From: Siphonodentalium dalli | Lineage: Eukaryota; Mollusca; Scaphopoda; Gadilida; Siphonodentaliidae | Direction: 5' to 3' | DNA length: 64,000 bases | Assembly (NCBI GenBank): GCA_032622095.1 | Contig: CP136064.1 | Location: 219,806,205 to 219,870,204 of the forward strand | In this document: positions 1 through 10,722 of the stretch, one piece after another | Position numbering within the stretch: the first letter of the stretch is position 1 | Layout of the letters: the number at the start of each line of letters is the position of its first letter | Program-made: the position numbers and the translations under genes | The notes under the pieces: model-generated | Told to the model about the DNA's origin: nothing | Database searches by the model: none | What the model saw: only the letters and a program-made list of their open reading frames with translations

Positions 1-257
1 CAGCGGGCGACAACTGAGAGAGTGTCACACGGCGGGCCGCAATTCACTTGATACATTTCGAATGTTGTTGAGCGCTCCGCGATTACCAGTAACGATAGAA
101 CTGAGAAGTTCTCAGTCGAAATCCCCTCACAGCTCTCCAATAATTTCCAAAATACACTCATGGTATGAACCCCATTGTTTCGTAACAACCGTGGTGATTA
201 CTAGTTTGCATAATTGTTGTTTTTAATTTGCAATTAAACACGCTATGTATAAATGAT
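1..257 (+). repeat. partial copy of the ~1.1 kb dispersed repeat
   Basis: The stretch around 61-240 is a diverged version of the block at about 360-540 and 1,440-1,650: the same order of CGCTC, TTACCAGTAA, ATAGAACT, CTCTCCAATAATTTC and the TTTGCATAATTG/TTTGCAATTAAA motifs. It is therefore the end of another copy of the family that follows in tandem. No coding potential is seen. Confidence 0.7.
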
Positions 258-1377
258 GTTGTTATCCTTCATCCCATTTCCCTCTCTTCTGATTGGCTGA
301 GAGTGCGTCACATGGCGGGCGATAAATCACCATATTACCCTCGAGGGTAACATTGTCTCAGTTATTGACCGCTCAGCTGTTACCAGTAAACATAGAACTA
401 CGAAGAACTCACCGCGCAGAGATTCTCTGACAGCTCTCTGATAATTTCGAAAAACACTGTTTTTATAAACCCCACTGTTTCATAACAACCGCGAACTGTG
501 GTGTTTGCTAATTTGCATAATTGTGTGTTTTTTTATTTGCAATTGAAGCACGCTATGTATAATGGTGTTATCATAGACACATATCTGTTATAAGGTGTAA
601 TATTCATATTGGACCTTTTTATATCAATAATAAAGACCGTGGGACAAATAGATGAACCTTATTATGTAGTTGGTATGCTGCAGACAATTGCACATACGAT
701 GTACATACGTTACAACTACGTTTATGTACTATAGATCAAATGGCCACTCTTTGCTGTTTATCAATTGATTATTTCTTTTCTTCAATACATTCATCAGACT
801 TAAGAGAATACCCGTATGTTGCGTAACGATCTGTGACAGATGTCAATTTCTTTTTGCACTACTACAACGTGTTACAACGTGTTAGTTCCACATTTTAGCA
901 TTCTGGAAATTAACACGTCTGTCGGCGTCTTCACGCTCATTTGAAACGAAACCGAACATTTCGCTGCATGGCTACTCAACTTCGAAATTGCTTTACTCCT
1001 CTTTCCGTGAACCGATTTCCACAATGCAACCAGCAAACTGACCGGAGAATATCTGCGCAAATGACGGTCTGTTAATTAATCCAGATTATGAATGTTTTAT
1101 TTTCTAAATAGCGATGATTCCAACATATAATTAACTTTTCGAACTGGATTAAATAATATATGCGCGCATTTATGCCTGCTATTAAGGAGGTTCGTGTGTA
1201 CTCCATTGTCAGATAACAAAACAGTTATCACCCTTGTTTTCGTGAGACACGGGGATTTGTCGCCGCTCTCGACCTGGAATGTCACCCTCGGGCCTGACGG
1301 CCCTCGGGTGACATTCCAGGTCTCGAGCGGGCGACAAATCCCCGTGTCTCACTCAATCGCGGGCGATAACTGTATAT
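258..1377 (+). repeat. tandem ~1.1 kb repeat, copy A
   Basis: This unit starts with a TTGTTATCCTTCATCCCATT-type sequence and recurs almost in full at 1,378-2,477 with a shift of about 1.1 kb. Shared landmarks are TTCTGATTGGC followed by CACATGGCGGGC, the TTTGCATAATTG block, GACCTTTTTATATCAATAAT, ACGATGTACATACG and TTAAGGAGGTTCGTGTGTAC. It ends in a long inverted repeat (about 1,222-1,370). No protein domain was recognised; it looks like a non-autonomous mobile or satellite-like family, since an inverted member also lies at 20.1-20.9 kb. Confidence 0.8.
1222..1370. repeat. long palindrome in repeat copy A
   Basis: Arms of about 70 bases face each other around the centre GGGCCTGACGGCCC near 1,293. 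The left arm runs GTTATCACCC ... GAGACACGGGGATTTGTCGC ... GACCTGGAATGTCACCC, and the right arm is its reverse complement with a few mismatches. It would extrude as a cruciform or form a hairpin RNA. Confidence 0.85.
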
Positions 1378-2477
1378 TGTTATTCTTCATCCCATTTCAT
1401 CTCTTCTGATTGGCGTCACATGGCGGGCCGTAAATCACTTATTACCCTCGAGGGTAACATTTTCTCAGTTATTGACCGCTCAGCTGTTACCAGTAAACAT
1501 AGAACTTCGAAGAACTCAACGCGCAGAGATTCTCTGACAGCTCTCTAATAATTTCGAAAAACACTGTTTTTATAAACCCCACTGTTTCATAACAACCGCG
1601 AACTGTGGTGTTTGCTAATTTGCATAATTGTGTTTTTTTTTATTTGCAATTAAAGCACGCTATGTATAAATGGTGTTATCACAGACACAAATCCGGTATA
1701 AGGTGTAATGTTCCTATTGGACCTTTTTATATCAATAATAAAGACCGTGGGACAAATATATAAACCTTATTATGCAGTTGGTATGTGCTGCAGACAATTG
1801 CACATACGATGTACATACGTTACAACTACGTTTATGTACTATATCAAATAGCCGCTCTTTGCTGTTTATCAATTGACTATTTCTTTTCTTCAATACATTC
1901 CCCAGACTTCAGAGAATACCCGTATGTTGCGTAACGATCTGTGACATATGTCAATTTCTTTTTGCACTACCACAACGTGTTAGTTTCACATTTTAGCATT
2001 CTGGAAATTAACACGTCTGTCGGCGTCATCACACTCATTTGAAACGAAACCGAACATTTAGCTGCATGGCTACTCAACTTCGAAATTGCTTTACTCCTCT
2101 TTCCGTGAACCGATTTCCACCATGCAACCAGCAAACTGACCGGAGAATAGCTGCGCAAATACGGTCTGTTAATTGATCCAGATTATAAATGTTTTATTTT
2201 CTAATTAGCGATGATTCCAACATAAAATTAACTTTTCGAACTGGATTAAAGAATATATGCGCGCATTTATGCCTGATATTAAGGAGGTTCGTGTGTACTC
2301 CTTTGTCAGATAACAAAACAGTTATCACCCTTGTTTTCGTAAGACACGGGGATTTGTCGCCGCTTTCGACCTGGAATGTCACCCTCGAGCCAGGTGCCCC
2401 TCGGTGACATTCCAGGTCTCGAGCGGGCTACAAATCCTCGTGTCTCACTCAATCGCGGGCGATAACTGTATATTATC
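1378..2477 (+). repeat. tandem ~1.1 kb repeat, copy B
   Basis: Direct repeat of copy A in the same order, including the terminal palindrome (about 2,317-2,467). The small open frames inside (for example the minus-strand one at 1,967-2,158) occur in both copies as near-identical but functionless-looking peptides. Confidence 0.8.
2317..2467. repeat. long palindrome in repeat copy B
   Basis: Same inverted repeat as in copy A: GACCTGGAATGTCACC at about 2,370 faces GGTGACATTCCAGGTC at about 2,403, and the arms extend outwards through GGGGATTTGTCGC to GTTATC/GATAAC. The loop is GAGCCAGGTGCCCC-like and differs from that of copy A. Confidence 0.8.
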
Positions 2478-3700
2478 GCGGACATAAATCCGCTATAATG
2501 TGTAATTTTCCTATTGGATCTTTTTATATCAATCATGAAGGGTGCAGGACGTTTCGGCACCTGGACGTTTCGGCACCTGATTGTCGGGACGTTTCGGCAC
2601 CTGGGTTTTCGGCACTTGGTTGTTGCGGCCCAAGCACTTGGACGTTTCGGCACTTCATCGAAGACGTTTCGGCGCATGGTTTATTTATTATTTGGACATG
2701 ATTAGTATGAAGTCGAACAGATTTTAGATGTAGTCGTGTCTTATGTCGTTAACCCAACCTGAACTGACATATGATCCGGCTATACATGCTACCGAAATAT
2801 TCTTTATGCTATATATTATTCCTCACATACATTGTAGTTCGAAATAGGTCCGGAATTTGCATGGTCGTTGGATGCTAATTATGAATAGCTATGTGACTTA
2901 AGCATCAAGAGGACTCAGATGATAGTATTTGTAGCGCATATTGTATGAATAATAAATGTTGTCTCAATGCTTTCTCGTTGCGGGTTATGACAAGTGCGAC
3001 TAATTTCATTACATTTGATATCTGGAATTAAGCCACCGTCTCTGGGTTTTATTAAAATTAGTAAACGTTTTCAAATTCATCAATAGGCGCATGTCTTGAA
3101 GAATATACATATAAATCTTGTAATTTAAATGTTTTTAGATACATTCATATAATACTAAATAACTGCTTGTTATACTAATAAGCGGACCGTCTATACCACG
3201 AGGAAGTTCAGATATGTAGTATCGCAGTGTGTGTGATTAGTGATAGTTATGTTTACCAACATTGTTATCATGTGTTCCATTATAAGATTTTATTGAAATA
3301 AAGAATGGATTTATATTCATCACCGTCCAGGTGCCGAACCACAAACCCTGGTGCCGAAACGTCCTTGTGCCGAAACGTCCAGCATTCAAAAATGAATACC
3401 ATGAAACAAATAGATAAACCTTATTATGCAGTTGTTATTTACTGCAGACACGATGTATACATACGTTGCAAATACGTTTCTATACTAAACTCTAAAGATC
3501 AGATAGCCACTCTTTATTGTATACCAAATGACAGTTTCCTTTCTGCTATACATTGTTAGTTTCACATTTTAGCGTTCTCGAAATTAACACGTCTACCTGC
3601 ATCAATACGCTCATTTAAAACGAAACCGAACATTTCGCCGCGTAATCAAATGACCTTATCTGCACAAAAACTCTAATCTGCGCACCTAAAACTATAATCT
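2478..3700 (+). repeat. third copy of the ~1.1 kb repeat, split by an insertion
   Basis: The left part (about 2,478-2,544) matches the GTGTAAT ... TATTGGA ... CTTTTTATATCAAT block of copies A and B. The match then resumes at about 3,401 with ACAAATAGATAAACCTTATT and continues to the CACATTTTAGC ... AACACGTCT ... GAAACGAAACCGAACATTTC block at 3,565-3,640. Between them lies about 850 bp foreign to the other copies. Confidence 0.75.
2545..3400. mobile_element. ~0.85 kb inverted-repeat insertion with GTTTCGGCACC ends
   Basis: The left end (2,548-2,680) carries repeated GGACGTTTCGGCACCTG-like words, and the right end (3,327-3,382) carries the reverse complement CCAGGTGCCGAA / GTGCCGAAACGTCC. The interior (2,700-3,300) is AT-rich with no transposase-sized ORF. 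It interrupts the third 1.1 kb repeat. A non-autonomous DNA element with short repeated termini is the simplest reading; the superfamily was not recognised. Confidence 0.65.
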
Positions 3701-4980
3701 GCGTGTTCAAGTACCACTCCTTTAAATGCTTGCTTTTAAATTATGCGCGTTAGTTAGAGTGGTATTAACGTATTATGTGTGCAATAGCGTGTGGTTGGAC
3801 GATATCTGGAAGTGCATGAAATGTGTCACACAAAACTACAACATGCCTGTTTTCTCGTCATTTTTCATGCTACGACACTCGAAGAAATGTACAGCTAATA
3901 CCACCTATTCATAACGAATACCTCTTTCTGAATTGTTGTTAACATCATTTGTCGATATCAGTAAATGTAAAATCGAATTTCATCACTTTATCGAGATATG
4001 TTTTTTTGACAACTGTGTGTGTATATTTGACTACGTTGATCTGCGATGTTGACAACTCCTTGTCTGATAGTAAGGAATTTGACGTCTTCATGACTTTACG
4101 TGTGCAAATCGAACTCAGGGTAATTTGTTTTACAATTTCACTCGGATGCACACTGGTGGGAGGTGTTTTCATATCAAAGTTTTCTACAGTACACATGTCT
4201 ACCATTTACAATCGTGATATTGTTGATTGCTGTCCAATTAATATGACCACCACTGTACACAGGAACATTGGGACATTTTAACTGTGTCCCCCCTTTTGGC
4301 GTCGTGCCGTCTGCACTTATGTATTGGGTTTTGATGTATCCCTTGAAATTGATACATCTAACGAACTTCCCTCAATTCCAATTGCTTCTAACGAAATTCC
4401 TGATCCGGAAAAGGCAGTGACCCAAAGATTGCTCTTTGTCTGCGTGTTAGCTAGCCTATTCTGAAATGGAAGAATGGATGTGTTAATTTGTTATATAGTT
4501 GAGAAGTTTCATTCCATAATAATTTAAAGGCCAGGAACTTTTTTAAAAACCCATGCAATATATATGATATCCCAATATCGAGATTTTGTGAGAAAAATAA
4601 AAAAAACTATTATCAATTTCCAATTAATTAACTAACTATAATATAACCTCATCCATGGCCAGATGAAAAATATATTAAATGTCTATCACGATTAACTGTG
4701 ATTCTCTGAAAACAATTTAGATAAGTGTCTATATTTAAGGTGTAACTTTGGCTATATGATCCCTATTTGGTACCCCAACTTCGACTTTCTAACAACATCC
4801 ATTCAAAGCAGAATCAAATATATATGCACCCTAAAGGATTTGAATTTTCAACTGATTGCCCTTTTAGTCCAAAAGTAACAAATAATAGACAGAAAGCAGT
4901 CAGCTATGATGTGTGCATGTTTATTGTCGGCCTTCATCTTAAAGATGGACTATCTCCTCAAATAACAATTTATAACAGAA
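3701..4980. other. no gene seen
   Basis: AT-rich sequence. Short open frames on both strands around 3,945-4,281 overlap each other and resemble no family. The frame at 4,767-5,198 runs into the foldback element and is not taken as a gene. Confidence 0.6.
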
Positions 4981-5190
4981 TATATGCAACAAATGGAATG
5001 AATGTGAGCCATGGATTAGTTCAAAATACACCCGAATGCTCCTTGAGCGAGGCAAAACAACATGGTAATTTTAATGAAAATGAGTTTACAGATGACTCGA
5101 GTCATAAACTCATTTTCAATCTAATTACCATGTTAGAGCACACGAGTTTATTTTTTGCACTAATCCATGTCTCACATTTGTTGCATGTAT
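4981..5190. mobile_element. foldback (MITE-like) element upstream of the adenylating-enzyme gene
   Basis: Two arms of about 100 bases face each other around the centre GACTCGAGTC near 5,100. The left arm includes TATGCAACAAATG, CATGGATTAGTTCAAAA and CATGGTAATTTTAATGAAAA; the right arm reads back as TTTTCAATCTAATTACCATG, TTTTTTGCACTAATCCATG and CATTTGTTGCAT. The arms are imperfect and there is no ORF of its own. It ends about ten bases before the TATA box of the next gene. Confidence 0.8.
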
Positions 5191-5199
5191 TATGTTGAG

Positions 5200-5208
5200 T
5201 ATAAAAGG
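5200..5208 (+). promoter_or_regulatory. TATA box for the adenylating-enzyme gene
   Basis: GTATAAAAGG lies about 100 bases upstream of the ATG at 5,304, as expected for a core promoter with a ~70-base leader. It sits immediately after the foldback element. Confidence 0.55.
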
Positions 5209-5303
5209 AGATGGTCCCATAAATGGCCGGATGTAGTATACAGAACTAATTTAGGATCTAATTTATTGTATAACTATTTTTATGCACATTTCAAGGTACT
5301 ACA

Positions 5304-6947
5304 ATGACGGGCTTGTCTGACCTGAGCTACATTTCAAATCCCGCCAAAATCGAACGGTCGAGAGAAACCATACACCAGATTGCAAAGCGTCGATTTGAAG
5401 AGAGTGCCGACAATATAGGTTACATCATCTACCACGAACACAAGCTTGAGGCCAGCGCCACATACGGCGAAATATACGAAAAATCTCGAAAGTTCGCAGC
5501 GGCATTATCCAGGGGTGGAATCAAAAAGGGTGACGTCATCGTCGTCTGCATACGGAACTCAATTGAATGGATTATCATCGAATTTGGAATCATGTTAACA
5601 GGAGCTATCCCGCTGAACAGTAGAGTATTGAGAGATGATTTCTCTGATCTCCAGCACGTTATTTCTAGGGCGAAGCCGGTCGCGCTCGTTTTTTCAGACG
5701 AGTACGAAAACGCACCACAGTACGTGACGGACTTACTTGTTGCTCAGATATCAAGCACTGGCTCGTTGACACGTGCTATATGCGTTGGAAAATTTAGCGG
5801 AGATAATGTTGTCAATTTCAAAGAGATGATTGAAAAAGAATTTGAACTGTTCGACCCAGATAGTGTTTATATTGACCCTGATGATGTTGTGGCTATCATA
5901 AGGTCATCTGGTAGCTCTGGTCACCCAAAGCTAATTTGCCACACGCACTCTACTGTGCTATCCTCGTTCGGTATGGCCAAGGGGATGAACGGAATAGGCA
6001 GCACAACGGTCAGAATGGTCGACAGCACTTTCGCGTGGACATCTGGAAGTCCAATGTTTGAACTTTATTTCGGCGGCAAATTGGTTTCGTACCGCGCAAG
6101 CGATTTGCCAGAGTCTATTGGCAGTTTATTGGAGTGCGCCCGGAAGGAGAAAGTCACTGTATTTTCTAGCACCGCCAGTGTTATTAACGCAATGGCAAAG
6201 CGAACGGATGAAATGCCTGATAGTGTTCGATGCATGTTCGCGGGAGGAGCTCCGATCAAAAAAGAGTGGAGCGCTGTGCTACGCAAAGCACCTATTGTTT
6301 GTATAGGATATGGCTGCGTTGAAACCCGTAGCATTACAGTTAAGATTGCAATAGGTGGCGTTAATCAGATTCAGGCTAACGCTTGCGGCACGCCTTCATA
6401 CGGCACTGAGATAAAATTATGTGATGACGACATGAAGATAGTCAAGCGCGAAAGCATGGGCAATATTTATGCCAGGAATAGCATATTAAGATCACCGGGT
6501 TACTATGGTGACGACGAAATGACCAGGGAAGCCATCAGCCCAACTGGCTGGTACGATACGAAAGATGTAGGCTATATCGACAAAGAGGGGGAGTTGTACG
6601 TCATTGGCCGGCGCGATGATACCTTACAATATGGATCACAAGTGGTTTACTGCAACGAGGTTGAAACCATGGTGACCGATATCGGCCTTCCGGAGATCAA
6701 TGACGTCATCATTGTTCCAGTCGATGACGATGAGCAAGGCCAAGTCTGTTGTTTCTGCATATTGCTGAGCGCTGGATACGATATGACAGAGGAAGCCTTG
6801 AAAGAAACGTTACATACAAGGATCGTCAATGCCAAATATAGGCCGCATTATCTATTCATATTCGACAAGTTTTGCTACACGGCAAATGGAAAAATAAACA
6901 GGCACGATTTACGATCAAGAGTTCAGGGAAAATTGAGTGGAGAGTGA
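5304..6947 (+). CDS. acyl-adenylate-forming enzyme (acyl-CoA synthetase / 4CL / luciferase-like), single exon
   Basis: A 547-residue protein of the ANL superfamily, which activates a carboxylate with ATP to an acyl-adenylate, usually followed by thioesterification to CoA. Visible motifs in order: P-loop-like A3 SSGSSGHPK (residues 201-209, Thr-poor compared with the usual SGTTGxPK), FAGGAPI (312-318), A5 YGCVET (336-341), a GNIYAR...SPGYYGD strand (387-403), A7 GWYDTKDVGYID (415-426, with Asp421), GRRDD hinge (435-439) and A10 ANGKINR with the catalytic-type Lys530. Length is normal for the family. There is no signal peptide and no C-terminal SKL, so it is probably cytosolic. The ATG is the first in frame and is preceded by a TATA box; an AATAAA follows 38 bases after the stop. 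The acyl substrate cannot be told. The lack of introns is unusual for an animal gene of this family. Confidence 0.9.
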   Translation: MTGLSDLSYISNPAKIERSRETIHQIAKRRFEESADNIGYIIYHEHKLEASATYGEIYEKSRKFAAALSRGGIKKGDVIVVCIRNSIEWIIIEFGIMLTGAIPLNSRVLRDDFSDLQHVISRAKPVALVFSDEYENAPQYVTDLLVAQISSTGSLTRAICVGKFSGDNVVNFKEMIEKEFELFDPDSVYIDPDDVVAIIRSSGSSGHPKLICHTHSTVLSSFGMAKGMNGIGSTTVRMVDSTFAWTSGSPMFELYFGGKLVSYRASDLPESIGSLLECARKEKVTVFSSTASVINAMAKRTDEMPDSVRCMFAGGAPIKKEWSAVLRKAPIVCIGYGCVETRSITVKIAIGGVNQIQANACGTPSYGTEIKLCDDDMKIVKRESMGNIYARNSILRSPGYYGDDEMTREAISPTGWYDTKDVGYIDKEGELYVIGRRDDTLQYGSQVVYCNEVETMVTDIGLPEINDVIIVPVDDDEQGQVCCFCILLSAGYDMTEEALKETLHTRIVNAKYRPHYLFIFDKFCYTANGKINRHDLRSRVQGKLSGE

Positions 6948-6984
6948 AGCAAAATAACCAGAAACATTTCGAGTGATGAATTGA

Positions 6985-6990
6985 AATAAA
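6985..6990 (+). promoter_or_regulatory. polyadenylation signal AATAAA
   Basis: AATAAA 38 bases after the TGA of the adenylating-enzyme gene, on the same strand. No genomic poly-A tract follows, so there is no mark of a recent retrocopy. Confidence 0.6.
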
Positions 6991-7369
6991 GTAGATCCAG
7001 AATGGGAACAGGACCACCCAACCTAGACGCAGCCGATCGCGGACACAGGACAGTTCGACTCAGGACCATTGATCCAGTGAGAACATACCTGAATTTTAAT
7101 TTAATGTTTTACATATTTACTCATACTGACATAGCATACAAACATGATGTATTCGACAATGACACATTGAGTGGGAAAACAAATTATGATCTCTTTCCTC
7201 CAATATACTGAATATATATTATAAATAATTATACAAATAATAGCAATATCAACAGAGAGCGGGCAAGGATAAACTAGATACTACTATACTAAGCATATAC
7301 AATAAGTGACTATGATGTAGGCAGCTGCTCGAATGAGTATATACATATGTAGTGAGATTATGATAGTAG

Positions 7370-7660
7370 TGGCGATGTTATTGCATGGTGATGGTGGTGG
7401 TGGTTGTGGTGATGATGCCGATCATGTGTGATGATGACGACCATGATGCTTGACAATGATAGCGGTGATGGTAGCGATGATGCTGGAAGTTATGATGACG
7501 ATGATGCTGATCACTACGACGATTTACGATGATTTGGATGGTGATGGTGATGATAATGACGATGACGGCGAATATGTTTGTGTCAATGAAGACGCTGTTG
7601 ATAACGATGATTATGCAGATGATGATTATGATCAGGGATATGGTAATCGTATTCTGTATT
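7370..7660 (+). repeat. GAT/GAC trinucleotide-rich low-complexity tract
   Basis: Runs of GATGATG, GACGATG and GGTGATGGTG give Asp/Met/Val-rich or His/Ile-rich open frames on both strands. These frames are a product of composition, not evidence of a gene. Confidence 0.8.
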
Positions 7661-8325
7661 GTATTGTATTTGTAATGATTAAAAATGTTCAAGTATTTGT
7701 TTTGTATTTGTAATCAAGAATTCTAGAAGTCAAAGATTTGTATTTGTAATCAAATACATTGACAATTGGAGAGTATTTTTAAATTAATTTTTGATTATTT
7801 TAGATTACATCTTGTCAAAGTATTCTAGATTAATTTTGTAGTTAAGATCAAAAACATTTCTTAATATAGCATATATTTGAATTGTGCCAATGGGTAACGA
7901 ATCATATAGGTTGCATTGCTGATGGCAAATTGTTCCATAAATAAAATAGTTTTTAGATGTTTTAGCTGCAGAAGTTAACATATCAATGAACAACCACATC
8001 TTATATCAAAAGAATGGGTAATGGTATTCTATATTGCCATCATTAAAACATAATAATTATTTCAGTCCCGCTACCTGTTATCCCAAGAATTGAGTCTGTT
8101 GTGACAATAGTTTTACTGGAGTATTGATGAGCTGTGACATTTTACATATGTTATTTCTCAGTATATGGTTCCATTACCAGACAACCAACTGGTAGAGCAT
8201 TGTGATTATGATAGAGCATTGGTGAGCTACGACCTTTTTAAATAGGTTATTTCTCAGTATTTGGCTCCATTAGCAGCCAACACACTGGTGTAGCTATGAC
8301 ATGAAAACCAAGCCGGTGAAATATG
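7661..8325. other. AT-rich region, no gene seen
   Basis: Contains TATTTGTAATCAAATAC-type words (7,675-7,770) that recur at 11,690-11,800, so the edge of an old repeat is likely. No supported ORF. Confidence 0.5.
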
Positions 8326-10202
8326 AGCACTGTGTATATCCGACACCGGAAATTATGCAGGAAAATTTCATTTGTTTACACAATATGCCGATATTTTTTA
8401 CCGAATATTCGTGATTGTTAAAAATCAGGACACATAAGGAAGGTAAAATCCCTCTGAATAACAGTAGAGCATACTATACTTCTAAAATATACTATCTGTA
8501 CATTCTGGATATAAAGTACGTCCTCGGAAATCACGAGTATTAGGTTAAATTATACGGATCGTCAGCAACCTGGTCTGATAAACACGGATGTTCTTATATC
8601 TAAAACGTGTGTATGTTTACATATTGCTATGTACATGACGTGAGAATGGTCCGCAGTGACTTACATAGCACCAAACATGAGTTGTTTAGCTGTTTGTTAA
8701 TATTATTAGCCAAATATATAATTAGTTTATGTACCGCGAATTGCAGGAGCACTGTCGTGCAAATTGCAATGTCGCATGTTTTGTTACTGTGCGGCATATT
8801 GCAAGCCCAAAACAATATCTGCCAATTGTAGGCAAATAATTGGGTCAAAATGGGAGTCATATCATAATACATCATTGTGGTGACGATTGCGTCATGGTGT
8901 TGCTTCCCAGCTCATTGGAACACCACGTCTATGCCAATTCAATAGTGACTTATGTTTTAGCTTTAAAATCACATCAGAAGGGGCTATCTATCAGAACTCT
9001 AGTTGGCATGATTAATTTGTTCTCTTTGAAAAATGACACATACTATCATATTTGGCGATGGTTATGATACATATTTCCCCGAAACGCCAAACATTGAAAT
9101 GAGCATTGATTATAGACCTCCCATTTACTAATATTATTGAAGTGAATCTTAGATTACACCAAGTCTGACTTCACACACCAGCGTTTATGTCGCTGCCATC
9201 CCTATGGTGAAATGAGTCGCAATAGCAAAATTATGGCACTTGTCCTTGTAGTATAACTCCATCTGCAATTTCAATATTTCACTAGTTGAGCAAATATGAA
9301 CAAAGATATTGTATTGATGCATATATTCGGTGACCAGCATCTATAATATGAAGGCAAAAATTATACTTACATTGAAATGTTAATTTAGAGGAGCCAAATA
9401 TGTAACCCGTGCAGTAGAGCAATTACCAACCTCCTTATTAGCATTGGATAGGAGTTCCGGGGAGCTGGAGCATCGAGGAAGGGCTTAATAAGTTGCATTT
9501 TTTTTTTGCCCTAACCCCCTTTGTATAATATAGATATCAAGCTGGAGCGATTGATCTCCTTACAAACCTGGCCTGACTTTGTTTCAGCACATTTCATTGT
9601 AGCGAATAACTACCAGGGGATCGGATTACAAGTTAGTTCATCTTAAATGTAATCAGTCGATCGTATTTATCTCGTTTGTTAACCTTTATCGAAAACAAAC
9701 ACAGTATGTGTCGATTTCTGGGCTACAAAGTTTTTATTTCTGGAAAGGGACAGCGCCAATTCGCACGAGAGTAAATGTATTGTGATTTGCCGTACACTAG
9801 CATCTAACGTTTAATTATGATTGTGTGGATGCGCTGACAATTGCCATACAAATTACCACTCCGTTCTTCGTTTGTACAATCTCTTCAAGAACACTTGATG
9901 ACTCAAGAAAATTGAAGAGGGTGTATTAAATAAGAGGCGTTTTAACTCTCAGTATTGATGTTTTCCCGTGCAGGAACGCGCTATCATTGAACAGTAATCC
10001 GAGTGCGTTGAACCGTTCAACTGATCGTTGATAATCCACAAGGCCATTGTATAGCGAACGTATTCAGCGAGAGACTTTGTCAAAATTGTTACGCATTATA
10101 AATGAAATTGATAAAATTCAAGCATGCAGTGGTACACTATCAAGAAGACAAAATTGGCAAAATTCCTGCATAATTTCCGGAGTCTGATATACACAGTGAT
10201 GA
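8326..10202. mobile_element. ~1.9 kb element with ~45 bp inverted ends, no transposase
   Basis: CACTGTGTATATC followed by CCGGAAATTATGCAGGA at 8,329-8,372 reappears as the reverse complement at 10,155-10,198 (TCCTGCATAATTTCCGG then GATATACACAGTG). The ~1.8 kb between holds only frames under 85 codons. A non-autonomous DNA transposon is likely. Target-site duplications could not be fixed by eye. Confidence 0.55.
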
Positions 10203-10722
10203 TTAGATAGAACTAAAGTCAAATCAGCTTCCACATAAATGACAGAGAACAGGACAGATACTTTAATTAAACATGCTAAGTTGTTATTTAAAATAGTATC
10301 TAACTTGCAGCAGCATCAACTAAATATTGAGTTGGTTAGTGTTATAGGTCGAACACTTAAGGGAGTACCTTATATTGCGGTCCAACGTTAAAGGATTTTG
10401 AATGTCAGTGTCCACATGAACCGACGATTCCAGAGATAATAAGAGATAAACGCATTTAAAGACAAACATATTAGATAAATTCTGAATAAATATACTCCAA
10501 TATATGTCCAAATTACAAAAGCAAAAAAATAGACACGAACATGCTACTTTATGTCGACAGAGTAGAACTAAAGGCACAAATGTGTAAAAAATAAAAATCT
10601 TATATTTTCGGATATTTTGCATTTTTATTATATTTTATGTATTTACCCAGTATTATAGATTCCGACTTACGACTGGTTTTGATTTGGCGGGTCACATATG
10701 ACAGGGCTGTCGTTCATTTTTG

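Noticed and set aside
4767-5198. 143-codon ORF upstream of the adenylating-enzyme gene
   Set aside because: Its second half is the foldback element, and the first half resembles no protein. The frame ends at the TATA box of the real gene.
5304-6947. Recent bacterial gene transfer for the intronless adenylating enzyme
   Set aside because: Lack of introns alone is weak evidence. The gene has a TATA box and AATAAA, and no tree can be made here, so transfer is left as one option only.
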